NCBI RefSeq assembly: GCF_001484605.1
Contig: NZ_CP013747.1
Span: forward strand, 1,798,001-1,862,000
Source: Pseudarthrobacter sulfonivorans
GTDB lineage: Bacteria; Actinomycetota; Actinomycetes; Actinomycetales; Micrococcaceae
Direction of reading: 5' to 3'
Length of the DNA: 64,000 nt
Shown one piece after another: positions 1 to 7,318 of this stretch. The first letter of the stretch is position 1, and every line of letters begins with the position of its first letter. Made by a program: the position numbers and the translations under genes. Under the pieces are notes generated by a model, which was not told where the DNA came from, did not search any database, and was given only the letters and a program-made list of their open reading frames with translations.

Positions 1-326
1 GCCGATTGGAAAACCATGGCCACGTCCTGCCAGCGGAACCGGCGGAGCTCTTCCTTGCTCAGCGAAAGGACGTCCCTGCCGCCGAAGCGGATGCTGCCGC
101 CTGCGATCTCCGCGGGGTCGCGCAGCAGCCGCATGATGGCGTTCGCGATGGTTGATTTGCCGCAGCCGGATTCGCCGGCCAGGCCGAAAATCTCGCCGGC
201 GCCGATGCTGAAGGAGACGCGGTCGACGGCGGTGGTGGACCGGGTATCGCCGCGGTACTTCACGGTGAGGTCCTTGATCTCCAGGACGGGCTGGTGCGAG
301 CCGAGGGAAGTCTGGGAGACGGTCAT
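1..326 (-). CDS. Opp/Dpp-type ABC transporter ATP-binding protein, partial
   Basis: This is the N-terminal ~108 residues of an ABC ATPase; the rest lies beyond the left window edge. The protein starts MTVSQTSLGSHQPVLEIKDL, has the Walker A motif GESGCGKS at about residue 50, and reaches the Q-loop region (VAMVFQS) at the edge. The order 'LEIKDLTVKY...DRVSFSIGAGE' is typical of OppD/DppD ATPases that energise import of peptides or oligosaccharides. Its ATG overlaps the stop of the upstream permease in an ATGA arrangement, so translation is probably coupled. It is the fourth visible gene of a LacI-SBP-permease-permease-ATPase operon. The family is clear; the substrate is not visible from this part. 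Confidence 0.9.
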   Translation of the reverse strand, partial: MTVSQTSLGSHQPVLEIKDLTVKYRGDTRSTTAVDRVSFSIGAGEIFGLAGESGCGKSTIANAIMRLLRDPAEIAGGSIRFGGRDVLSLSKEELRRFRWQDVAMVFQS

Positions 327-1348
327 GCCGCTACTCGCTTTCCGGTGGGGACGGGCTGGGTGGGCTTGGGCCTATCGGACTTGGGTTTGCGGATTTTCCG
401 CAGCCGCGGGTTGGTGACTTCGTCCACCGCGTAGTTGATCAGCGCCAGCGAGAAGGCCACCAGTGCGATGCACACGCCGGACGGGACAAAGACCCACCAG
501 CTGCCGGTCAGCAGCGCACCTTCGTTGCCGGCCCAGTAGAGGTTGTTGCCCCAGGAGACCGTACTGACATCGCCCAGGCCCAGGAACTCGAGGCCGGCCT
601 GGGCGCCGATGCCGTAGATGATGCAGGCCAGCAGCGTGCCCATAACAATGGAGGCCATGTTGGGCAGGATTTCGCCGAACATGATCCTGAGCGGCCGTTC
701 GCCGGTGACCACGGCAGCGGCCACAAAGTCCTTGGACCGGATGGACAGCGCCTGCGAGCGCAGCACCCGGGCGGAGCCAGCCCAGCCGGTGACCACCAGG
801 ACCAGGATTACGGTGCCAAGACCGGGCGGCAGGAACGCGGCCAGGATCACCAGCAGCGGCAGGCCCGGCAGCAGCAGGAAGACGTTGGTGGTGAGGGACA
901 GGGCCTCGTCGATGAACTTGCCGAAGTATGCGGAGGCGAGACCCACCAGGATGCCGATGAAGGTCGAGGCGAACCCCACAGTCAGGCCCACAAACAGGGA
1001 ACTGCGGGAACCGTGGATGGTGAGGGCCAGGACGTCCTGGCCCTTGGCCGTGGTGCCCAGCCAGTATTCGGCGTCCGGCTCCTGTGACGCCATGCCGGTG
1101 ATCTTGGACGGGTTGTCCGGATAGAGAACCGGGGCCAGGAGCGCCAGCGCGATGAAGACAACAAGGATGGCCGCGCCGGTCATGGCTTTCTTGTTGGTCA
1201 GCAGCCCGTGGAGGAGGCTCCGGTTGGATTGCCGGACGGAAACCGCGGGCGGAAGCCCGGTACCGCCGTCGGGCGTTTTGCCGGTGACCGGATCTGCGAG
1301 GGTCTCGCCGGGCAGGCTGGAAGCGGTGTTTGCGATGGAAGTGGTCAT
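323..1348 (-). CDS. ABC transporter permease, OppC/DppC type
   Basis: A 341-residue inner-membrane permease. A hydrophilic N-terminus of ~55 residues precedes the first membrane segment (MTGAAILVVFIALALLAPVL) and an extracytoplasmic stretch with 'YWLGTTAKGQDVLALTIHGSR', the usual OppC_N signature. A binding-protein-dependent transport domain with about five more membrane segments follows, with an EAA-type loop near residues 205-230 (AAAVVTGERPLRIMFGEILP). The Lys/Pro-rich C-terminus is unremarkable. It lies 8 bp downstream of the DppB-type permease and overlaps the ATPase gene, so it is the second permease of a heterodimeric channel. Family assignment is secure; the substrate is inferred only from the LacI regulator. 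Confidence 0.92.
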   Translation of the reverse strand: MTTSIANTASSLPGETLADPVTGKTPDGGTGLPPAVSVRQSNRSLLHGLLTNKKAMTGAAILVVFIALALLAPVLYPDNPSKITGMASQEPDAEYWLGTTAKGQDVLALTIHGSRSSLFVGLTVGFASTFIGILVGLASAYFGKFIDEALSLTTNVFLLLPGLPLLVILAAFLPPGLGTVILVLVVTGWAGSARVLRSQALSIRSKDFVAAAVVTGERPLRIMFGEILPNMASIVMGTLLACIIYGIGAQAGLEFLGLGDVSTVSWGNNLYWAGNEGALLTGSWWVFVPSGVCIALVAFSLALINYAVDEVTNPRLRKIRKPKSDRPKPTQPVPTGKRVAA

Positions 1349-1356
1349 GATCAGTC

Positions 1357-2334
1357 CTAGTTGCTGCGCACGCGCGGGTCGAGGCGGACGTAGAGGATAT
1401 CTACCAGGAAGTTGGCCAGCAGCACGGCGGCAGTAATGGTCAGGAACAAGCCCTGCATGAGCGGGTAGTCGAGCCCTTGCACGGCGGCCAGCAGCTGGTA
1501 GCCGACACCCGGGTAGGCGAACACCACCTCGGTCAGCATCGCGCCGCCTACCACGAAGCCCAGGCTCATGCCGAAGGCGGTCACGGACGGCAGCATCGCG
1601 TTGCGGGCGGCATAGCGGAACATGATCCGGCCCGGGCGCAGGCCCTTCGCCTCGGCCATGGTGATGTAATCCTCGGCGTTGGTGGCGATCATCGTGTTGC
1701 GCATTCCCAGCATCCAGCCGCCGATCGAGACCAGCACGATGGTGAGGGCCGGCAGCACCAGGTGCATGCCGACGTCGGACACAAACGCCCAGCTGAAGCT
1801 CGGCTCGATAGTGTCGCTGAAAGCGTGCCGGATGGGGAACCAGCCCAGCGTGACGCCGAACAGGTAGAGGGCGCCCATGGCGAGCCAGAAGTAGGGAAAG
1901 GAACCGATGAAGATCAGCAGCGGCGGGAGCGCCGAGTCAACGGCTCCCCCGCGGCGCCATGCGGCCAGGATCCCCAGCAGGTTACCCACGACGGCGGCAA
2001 TCACCAGCGCGGTCCCGCCCAGCAGGAGCGTCCAGCCCACCTGCGAGCCGATCACCTCCGTGACGGGGGCGGGGAAGCGGGAGATGGACACACCCATCTG
2101 GCCGGTTAGCATGTTGTGGAGGTAGCCGACGTACTGCTCCCAGAGCGGCCGGTCGTCCACGCCGAGCAGTTTGCGAAGGTGCTCGATCTGTTCGGGCTGC
2201 ATTCGGTCCTGTGTCCGGGCGAACATCCGGGACACGGGGTCGCCGGGCATAAAGCGCGGGAGCAGGAAATTCAAGGTGATGGACACCCAGAAGGCGATCA
2301 GGTAGAAACCCAGGCGGCGCAGGATAAAGCGCAC
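1357..2334 (-). CDS. ABC transporter permease, OppB/DppB type
   Basis: A 325-residue permease starting MRFILRRLGFYLIAFWVS, the hallmark N-terminal membrane helix of OppB/DppB proteins, followed by 'LPRFMPGDPVSRMF' and the loop LLGVDDRPLWEQYVGYLHNM. About six membrane helices follow, with the cytoplasmic EAA loop (MAEAKGLRPGRIMFRYAARN) at about residues 225-245, which docks on the ATPases. Length and architecture are standard. It is separated from the substrate-binding protein gene by about 100 bp holding a strong hairpin, and by 8 bp from the next permease. Confidence 0.93.
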   Translation of the reverse strand: MRFILRRLGFYLIAFWVSITLNFLLPRFMPGDPVSRMFARTQDRMQPEQIEHLRKLLGVDDRPLWEQYVGYLHNMLTGQMGVSISRFPAPVTEVIGSQVGWTLLLGGTALVIAAVVGNLLGILAAWRRGGAVDSALPPLLIFIGSFPYFWLAMGALYLFGVTLGWFPIRHAFSDTIEPSFSWAFVSDVGMHLVLPALTIVLVSIGGWMLGMRNTMIATNAEDYITMAEAKGLRPGRIMFRYAARNAMLPSVTAFGMSLGFVVGGAMLTEVVFAYPGVGYQLLAAVQGLDYPLMQGLFLTITAAVLLANFLVDILYVRLDPRVRSN

Positions 2335-2370
2335 GGTTTCCCTCCATTCGGGAATTGCGGAAGTTTGGGT

Positions 2371-2411
2371 GGCGGGCCCGGTAGCTGCGATGGCAGTGGC
2401 ACGGGCCCGCC
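2371..2411 (-). promoter_or_regulatory. Intra-operon hairpin between binding-protein and permease genes
   Basis: A perfect 10-bp inverted repeat, GGCGGGCCCG at 2371-2380 and CGGGCCCGCC at 2402-2411, with a 21-base loop. It sits between the stop of the binding-protein gene and the start of the first permease. There is no U-tract after it on the minus strand, so it is more likely an mRNA-stabilising or processing structure, or a weak attenuator, giving excess binding protein over permease, than a full terminator. The role is inferred from position. Confidence 0.6.
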
Positions 2412-2435
2412 GGGTGTTTTAGTGGGGAATTTGCG

Positions 2436-4109
2436 CTACTTGCGCGGTTCCAGCGAGGTCAGGACCAAGACAGTGGTGGGTGCCCGGTCGGACAGCGTGG
2501 CGTACGGGTTCTCTTCCGTGGGCCAGCCGGTGAAACGGGTGTCGTTGAAGGCGCCCCATACTGGGCCGGAGAACAGCGGGACCAGCGGTGCGACGTCGTT
2601 GTACCTTTCCTGAAGCTTGTTGGCGATGTCCCGCTGCTTGGTCTCGTCCGCCCCCACCGCGAACTCGGCGAGGAGCGCGTCTGCCTTGGCGTCCCCGAAG
2701 CGGTGGTAGTTGTCGAACGTCTTGGTCCCCACCGGCTTGACCGATGCGGTGCCCATTGCGTTGTTGAAGTACTTGTACGGGCTGGGGTCGTTAGCGCTCC
2801 ACACGATGCCGGAATCGAAGTCGCCGGTCTCGTAGCCCGCCACGACGGAGGCCCAGTCCGGGGAATCAACCTTGGCCGTGACCCCGATTTCCGCGAGGTT
2901 CTGAGAGATCACGTTGGCCACGGACAGCCAGTCGGAGGATGACGCGCCCACGGAAATCTTGAATTCGAAGGGCTTGCCGTCCTTCAGCGTGCGCTTGCCG
3001 TCGGCACCCATGGCGTAGCCTGCCTTGTCCAACAACTTGCCCGCGGCGTCCACGTCCAGTTTGGTCCAGTCGCAGTTGTCTTGGACTTCCTTGTTCTTCC
3101 AGGTTTCATAGTTGCCGGAAAGGCCCGTGCAGTCGGCCGGCTTCGCGTAGCCGCTCATGCCGATCTTGGTCACCTGGTCGCGGTCCACGGCCATGCTCAG
3201 TGCCTTGCGGACGTCAACATCGTTGAAGGGTGCCTTGGTGGTGTTGAGTTGCCAGTTGATCGTCGCGCCCGTGGCCGGGAACCAGTACTGGCGGTGTTCC
3301 TTGTCCTTGGAGATGAAGGTCTTTTCAATGTTCGGCATGTACTGCGGCGCCCAGTCGACGTCGCCGTTCGCGGCGGCGAGGTTGGCGCCGTCGTTCCCGG
3401 CGAAAGCAAGCATCTTAATGCCGGCGATCTTCTGCTTTTCCGGCTGCCAGTAGTTGGGGTTCTTCTTCAGCACGAAGGACTGGGCCTGGAAGCTGTCCAC
3501 CTCGGTGTACGGGCCGGTGCCTACCGGCTTGGCGTTGGCGTCCTTGCCCGGGTCAGCCAGCGCGGACCAGATGTGCTTGGGCAGGATAGTGAGCTGGCCC
3601 AAGTCGTAAAGCGCCGGCGACCAGGGCTTGTTGAAGCTGAAGGTGACCTTGTTGGCGCCGTCGGCGGTCACCGTTTCGAGGTATTCAAAGCCGCCCTTGA
3701 TCTTTTTCTGCAGGTCGAAAGTGTAGGCGACATCATCGGCCACGAGCGGCTTTCCGTCGGACCACTTCACGCCGTCGCGGAGGGTAAACGTGATGGACTT
3801 GCCGTCGTCAGCCGCTTGCCACTCAGTGGCGAGCCATGGCGTCGTGTCCCCCTTGACCGGGTTGAAGATCAGGAGGGACTCGTAGATCGCCTGCTGCACC
3901 ATGGGGTTCACAGTGGGCGCGAAGGGGTTGAAGTTCTGGACAAACGTGCCCATGTCCTCACGGGGAATGGTCAGAAGTGCGCTCTCTGACGAGCCGCCGG
4001 TGGCGCCTGTTGTGCCCTGGTTGGCTGCGCAGCCGGTGAGCAGGAGGGCTCCCACGGCCAGGCTGGCCGCCGTGATTCGGGCAGACCTGAGGAATCGCTG
4101 TTGTGTCAT
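2436..4109 (-). CDS. Extracellular solute-binding lipoprotein, family 5
   Basis: A 557-residue SBP_bac_5 family receptor. The N-terminus has basic residues, a hydrophobic stretch and a lipobox ALLLTGC near residue 26, so it should be anchored outside the membrane by a lipidated cysteine. Family motifs visible are 'LATEWQAADDGKSITFTLRDG', 'WSDGKPLVADDVAYTF' and 'VDVRKALSMAVDRDQV'. These proteins bind peptides, nickel or oligosaccharides and deliver them to Opp/Dpp permeases. Because a LacI regulator lies immediately upstream, an oligosaccharide ligand (as for known beta-glucoside and cellobiose family-5 receptors) is more likely than a peptide, but this is inference. A 76-bp gap separates it from lacI. 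Confidence 0.93.
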   Translation of the reverse strand: MTQQRFLRSARITAASLAVGALLLTGCAANQGTTGATGGSSESALLTIPREDMGTFVQNFNPFAPTVNPMVQQAIYESLLIFNPVKGDTTPWLATEWQAADDGKSITFTLRDGVKWSDGKPLVADDVAYTFDLQKKIKGGFEYLETVTADGANKVTFSFNKPWSPALYDLGQLTILPKHIWSALADPGKDANAKPVGTGPYTEVDSFQAQSFVLKKNPNYWQPEKQKIAGIKMLAFAGNDGANLAAANGDVDWAPQYMPNIEKTFISKDKEHRQYWFPATGATINWQLNTTKAPFNDVDVRKALSMAVDRDQVTKIGMSGYAKPADCTGLSGNYETWKNKEVQDNCDWTKLDVDAAGKLLDKAGYAMGADGKRTLKDGKPFEFKISVGASSSDWLSVANVISQNLAEIGVTAKVDSPDWASVVAGYETGDFDSGIVWSANDPSPYKYFNNAMGTASVKPVGTKTFDNYHRFGDAKADALLAEFAVGADETKQRDIANKLQERYNDVAPLVPLFSGPVWGAFNDTRFTGWPTEENPYATLSDRAPTTVLVLTSLEPRK

Positions 4110-4185
4110 GATGGTTATCTCTTTCCTCTCTTCATCGCTGAAGGTGAAGGTGGTTGGGGGTTGCTGTTCAGTAGTTGATTTGCCG

Positions 4186-5292
4186 TCAGACTGAATAGCG
4201 TTCTAGCAGCGGACAGTCGACCATTTGCTGATGTGCAGTGATCGGCTGTCCTGCTGTAAGGCTTGCGAGTGTCTGGACACCCAGCGCACCCATCTCCTCG
4301 AAGGGCAACGCAACCGTGGTCAGTTTGGGCCTGAGGTAGGCCGCAATGAGTTCCTGGTTGTCGAAGCCGATCACGGCGATGTCTTGGGGGATGGCGAGCC
4401 CGCGCTCCTTGATGGCGTCATAGGCGCCCATAGCCATCCGGTCGTTGAGGCAGAACAGAGCAGTCGGCCTGCCTGCCCCAGCCGGAAACTTATCCAGAAT
4501 TTCGCAGGCGGCCTCGTAGCCGCCGTCCGCCGTCGCGTATCCCGGGACTACAAGATCAGGATCGAGTTCCAGCCCTGCCCCGGCGAGCGCTTCGCGGCAC
4601 CCTTCCAAACGCCCGATGGCGGCGGGGATGTTCGGATCCAGGTTGATGACACCGATCCTGGAGTGGCCGGCCTGGAGCAAACGTTCGACGGCGACGCGCC
4701 CGCCGGCACGCTCGTCCGGGACGATCGAGGGCAGCTTCCCGTCCGCGTCGAAGCAGTTGATAAGGACAGTGGGCACCTCATTGGCGCTTTTCGGAACATG
4801 CACGGCCCGGTGGAAGGTGGCCGCATACAGAAGTCCTTCCACCCTCTGCTCCAGCAGCTTTTCAAATGCTGCATCCTCCATCCCCTGGTTGGGTCCTACG
4901 GCATCGGCCTGGTCTGAAGGGGCGATGAGCAGGAACCGGCGGGAGAGCCAGGCTTGGTCCTGCGCGCCCTTGATGATGTCGACGGCGAACGGTGCCGTGA
5001 CGATCTCCGTGACGATTCCGTACCAGTCGCTTCGCTTAGAGGCCAGCGCCCGGGCACCGGCGTTGGGACGGTAGCCGAGTGTTTGGACGGCTTCAAGGAT
5101 GCGGTGCTTGGTCTCCTGCGAGACGTTGGCGTTCTCCCGGTTGCTGAGGACGAAGGACACAGCGGTTCGGGACACTCCGGCGTACTTGGCCACATCCGCC
5201 ATGGTGACGCCCCGGTGCGCGGGGGGCGCCGCCGTCGTTGCCGCGACTGCGCCGGCCTCCGCAGCGGGTGCGGGTGTGGTGCTGTTCGCCAT
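4186..5292 (-). CDS. LacI family transcriptional regulator
   Basis: A 368-residue LacI/GalR regulator. After a ~28-residue Ala-rich N-terminal extension comes the helix-turn-helix and hinge (VTMADVAKYAGVSRTAVSFV ... RPNAGARALASKR), followed by a periplasmic-binding-protein-like sensor domain (VIGFDNQELIAAYLRPKLTT near the C-terminus). It is transcribed with the downstream importer genes. Two palindromes upstream of its start (5348-5398) are probable operators, so it likely represses its own operon until a sugar ligand binds. The natural start could be a few codons downstream of this ATG because the extension is atypical, but no better Shine-Dalgarno decides it. Confidence 0.93.
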   Translation of the reverse strand: MANSTTPAPAAEAGAVAATTAAPPAHRGVTMADVAKYAGVSRTAVSFVLSNRENANVSQETKHRILEAVQTLGYRPNAGARALASKRSDWYGIVTEIVTAPFAVDIIKGAQDQAWLSRRFLLIAPSDQADAVGPNQGMEDAAFEKLLEQRVEGLLYAATFHRAVHVPKSANEVPTVLINCFDADGKLPSIVPDERAGGRVAVERLLQAGHSRIGVINLDPNIPAAIGRLEGCREALAGAGLELDPDLVVPGYATADGGYEAACEILDKFPAGAGRPTALFCLNDRMAMGAYDAIKERGLAIPQDIAVIGFDNQELIAAYLRPKLTTVALPFEEMGALGVQTLASLTAGQPITAHQQMVDCPLLERYSV

Positions 5293-5347
5293 TGAATGCT
5301 CCGGGGTTCCATGTGGGGCCCGTCTGATGACTGGCCGGATCGCTTAC

Positions 5348-5398
5348 AACTAACGCGCGTTACATGCGACGTGTGATTTAGGTTACGCGCGTTAGTTG
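5348..5398. promoter_or_regulatory. Paired LacI-type operators upstream of lacI
   Basis: Two near-identical palindromes: TAACGCGCGTTA at 5351-5362 (perfect) and TTACGCGCGTTA at 5383-5394 (one mismatch). With flanks they are inverted copies of each other: CAACTAACGCGCGT at 5348-5361 and ACGCGCGTTAGTTG at 5385-5398. Their centres are 32 bp apart, about three helical turns. The central CG with flanking symmetric arms is typical of LacI-family operators. They lie 56-107 bp upstream of the lacI start, where they could control lacI and the importer operon. Confidence 0.8.
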
Positions 5399-5532
5399 AT
5401 CGTTGTCAACGGCTTGCTTGAAAAACTTTCAGAACGCCCCGTGCTCGGCCTCGATGGTCAGGCGCCTCGTGCGGGCTTCCTTTATGACGCGCAAATTCGC
5501 CATGGACTCGCAAGAACCATGACGACACTCGA

Positions 5533-5627
5533 ATATGCGCGTCGAAGGAGCATCTGCGCGTCACAGGAGCATCTGCGCTTCACGGGACCGCTTGCGCTTC
5601 GCAGGCGAGAGTGCGCGTCGCAGGCCG
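5533..5627. repeat. Five-unit 19-bp degenerate tandem repeat
   Basis: Five consecutive 19-base units at 5533-5551, 5552-5570, 5571-5589, 5590-5608 and 5609-5627, approximate consensus ATCTGCGCGTCGCAGGAGC. Units two and three differ at only a few positions; the outer ones are more diverged. 19 is not a multiple of three, and no reading frame across it looks protein-coding, so the short open frames here are probably spurious. It sits between the lacI promoter and the tRNA terminator. Function unknown. Confidence 0.75.
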
Positions 5628-5654
5628 GAGGCAGCCTCGTCATCGATGATGGGG

Positions 5655-5690
5655 TTAAAGAAGAAAAGCACCAGTTCCGAAGAACTGATG
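5655..5690 (-). terminator. Rho-independent terminator of the tRNA operon
   Basis: Read on the minus strand, a 9-bp stem CATCAGTTC / GAACTGGTG (one T-G pair) closes the very stable loop TTCG and is followed by the T-rich run CTTTTCTTCTTT. It begins about 9 bases after the encoded CCA of tRNA-Phe, the last gene of the tRNA cluster. Confidence 0.88.
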
Positions 5691-5698
5691 CTTCCCAG

Positions 5699-5774
5699 TG
5701 GTGGCTCCGACCGGCGTCGATCCGGTGACCTTTCGATTTTCAGTCGAACGCTCTACCAACTGAGCTACAGAGCC
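5699..5774 (-). tRNA. tRNA-Phe (GAA)
   Basis: The minus strand folds into a complete cloverleaf: acceptor GGCTCTG pairing with CGGAGCC (one T-G), D-loop TAGCTCAGTTGGTAGAGC, anticodon stem-loop CGACTGAAAATCG with anticodon GAA, and T-arm ACCGG ATCGACG CCGGT. The discriminator base is A and the CCA end is encoded (5701-5699), unlike the other two tRNAs here. It is the last gene of the Glu-Asp-Phe cluster. Confidence 0.95.
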
Positions 5775-5822
5775 TAGGTGACATGTCACCTTGACCGCCG
5801 GAATTTCTTCTGGCAATCAGAG

Positions 5823-5896
5823 CGACCCTGACGGGACTTGAACCCGCGACCTCCGCCGTGACAGGGCGGCGCGCTAACCAACTGCGCTACAGGGCC
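5823..5896 (-). tRNA. tRNA-Asp (GTC)
   Basis: A minus-strand cloverleaf: acceptor GGCCCTG / CAGGGTC, D-arm GCGCAGTTGGTTAGCGC, anticodon stem-loop CCGCCCTGTCACGGCGG with anticodon GTC, T-arm CGGGTTCAAGTCCCG. The discriminator is G, as expected for tRNA-Asp. CCA is not encoded. It is the middle gene of the cluster. Confidence 0.95.
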
Positions 5897-5986
5897 TTGA
5901 TTTTCTTGCTTCGCGGCATCGCTACCGCTTTTTTCAAGGCTTCCAGCTTACCAGACGTTTTCAGCCTGCCAGACCAGTTCCTTGCG

Positions 5987-6059
5987 TACCCCCAACGGGA
6001 TTCGAACCCGTGCCGCCGCCGTGAAAGGGCGGTGTCCTAGGCCGCTAGACGATGGGGGC
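5987..6059 (-). tRNA. tRNA-Glu (TTC)
   Basis: A minus-strand cloverleaf: acceptor GCCCCCA / TGGGGGT (first pair G-T), D-arm TCGTCTAGCGGCCTAGGA, anticodon stem-loop CCGCCCTTTCACGGCGG with anticodon TTC, T-arm ACGGGTTCGAATCCCGT. The discriminator is A; CCA is not encoded. It is the first gene of the Glu-Asp-Phe operon. Confidence 0.95.
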
Positions 6060-6144
6060 CAGAACCCGTTCGGCACAAAATAAAAGGCTTCGAGCCGAGG
6101 CTCTCAGTCTTTCGTTTTGCAGTTGCTCCGAACTGGACTCTAAA

Positions 6145-6173
6145 ACTATAGGGCCTTGGCGGGAATAACTCAA
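6145..6173 (-). promoter_or_regulatory. Promoter of the tRNA operon
   Basis: On the minus strand TTGAGT (6173-6168) is followed after exactly 17 bases by TATAGT (6150-6145), a good sigma-70-type promoter for a GC-rich genome. It lies about 85 bases upstream of the tRNA-Glu gene. Confidence 0.75.
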
Positions 6174-6226
6174 AATCGGCCCCCAGACACCTGACTGAAG
6201 CGGCCGGAACAGGCGAAGATGGACAA

Positions 6227-7273
6227 ATGGATGCCGTCGCCGCACTCAATGAAATTGCTTTCTGGTTGGAAAGGGAAGGCGCTGCCACCTTCAAGGTCCA
6301 GGCCTTCCGGAAGGCGGCGGGGATCATCGCCGGGCTTGACCCTTCCGAGGTGGCGTCCCGGGCCCGGGACGGCAGGCTCAAGAGCATGAAGGGCATCGGC
6401 GACAGGACCTACCAGGTGGTCCGGCAGGCAGTGGACGGCGAGGTGCCCGAGTACCTTGAGGGCCTTCGCCAGCGCAGCGCGGTGCCCCTGGCGGACGGCG
6501 GGGCCGAACTCCACGCAGCACTCCGCGGCGACCTCCACAGCCACAGCGACTGGTCCGACGGCGGCTCCCCCATCCAGCTCATGGCAGACGCCGCGCGACT
6601 GCTGGGCCGCGAGTACCTGGCCTTGACGGACCACTCCCCCAACCTGACCATCGCCAACGGGCTCAGCGCCGAGCGCCTGACCGAACAGCTCGACGTTGTG
6701 GCTACCATCAACGCCGCCGCAGTTGACGGCAAAAAGGACGGATTCCGGCTCCTGACCGGCATCGAAGTGGACATCCTGGAATCCGGCGAACTGGACCAGT
6801 CACCGGACATGCTGGAGCGGCTGGATATTGTGGTGGCCAGTGTCCATTCGAAGCTCCGGGCAGACCGCAACACCATGACCCGGCGGATGCTCCAGGGCAT
6901 CCAGAACCCCCGGACCAACGTGCTGGGCCACTGCACTGGACGCCTGGTGGAAGGCTCCCGCGGCACGCGGCCCCCATCGGACTTCGACGCCCGGGAGGTC
7001 TTCGCCGCGTGCGCGGAATCCAACGTAGCGGTAGAAATCAACTCCCGCCCCGAGCGGCAGGACCCGCCGGATGACCTGATCCAGCTGGCCCTCGACGCCG
7101 GCTGCCTGTTCTCGATCGACAGCGACGCCCACGCTCCGGGCCAGCTCGACTTCCTCCAGTACGGGGCTGCCCGCGCCGCGCACAACAACATTCCCGCGGA
7201 GCGCATTGTGACCACCTGGCCCCTGGAGCGGCTGCTGGAGTGGTCGGCCCGGGATTGGCAGAAACTCGACTAG
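6227..7273 (+). CDS. PHP domain metal-dependent phosphoesterase with HhH N-terminus
   Basis: A 348-residue protein. Residues ~1-85 resemble the N-terminal helix-hairpin-helix region of PolX enzymes (LKSMKGIGDRTYQVVRQAVD). The PHP phosphoesterase domain follows, with metal-ligand motifs GDLHSHSDWSDGG, 'YLALTDHSPN', 'GIEVDIL', 'IVVASVHSKL', 'VLGHCTGR' and C-terminal 'SIDSDAHAPGQL'. PolX has polymerase fingers, palm and thumb between these two parts; that section is absent, so this is a stand-alone 'PHP domain-containing protein' likely acting as a 3'-5' exonuclease or phosphatase. The ATG at 6227 is chosen because the nearby ATG at 6219 is out of frame. Confidence 0.88.
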   Translation: MDAVAALNEIAFWLEREGAATFKVQAFRKAAGIIAGLDPSEVASRARDGRLKSMKGIGDRTYQVVRQAVDGEVPEYLEGLRQRSAVPLADGGAELHAALRGDLHSHSDWSDGGSPIQLMADAARLLGREYLALTDHSPNLTIANGLSAERLTEQLDVVATINAAAVDGKKDGFRLLTGIEVDILESGELDQSPDMLERLDIVVASVHSKLRADRNTMTRRMLQGIQNPRTNVLGHCTGRLVEGSRGTRPPSDFDAREVFAACAESNVAVEINSRPERQDPPDDLIQLALDAGCLFSIDSDAHAPGQLDFLQYGAARAAHNNIPAERIVTTWPLERLLEWSARDWQKLD

Positions 7274-7318
7274 ACGTGACCGATTCCCGCCAGCTGCCGG
7301 CGTCGCCGCGGAGATAGA

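Noticed and set aside
5396..5777. Small open frames across the 19-bp tandem repeat
   Set aside because: The repeat length is not a codon multiple, the products are Arg-rich and they overlap the tRNA terminator and tRNA-Phe.
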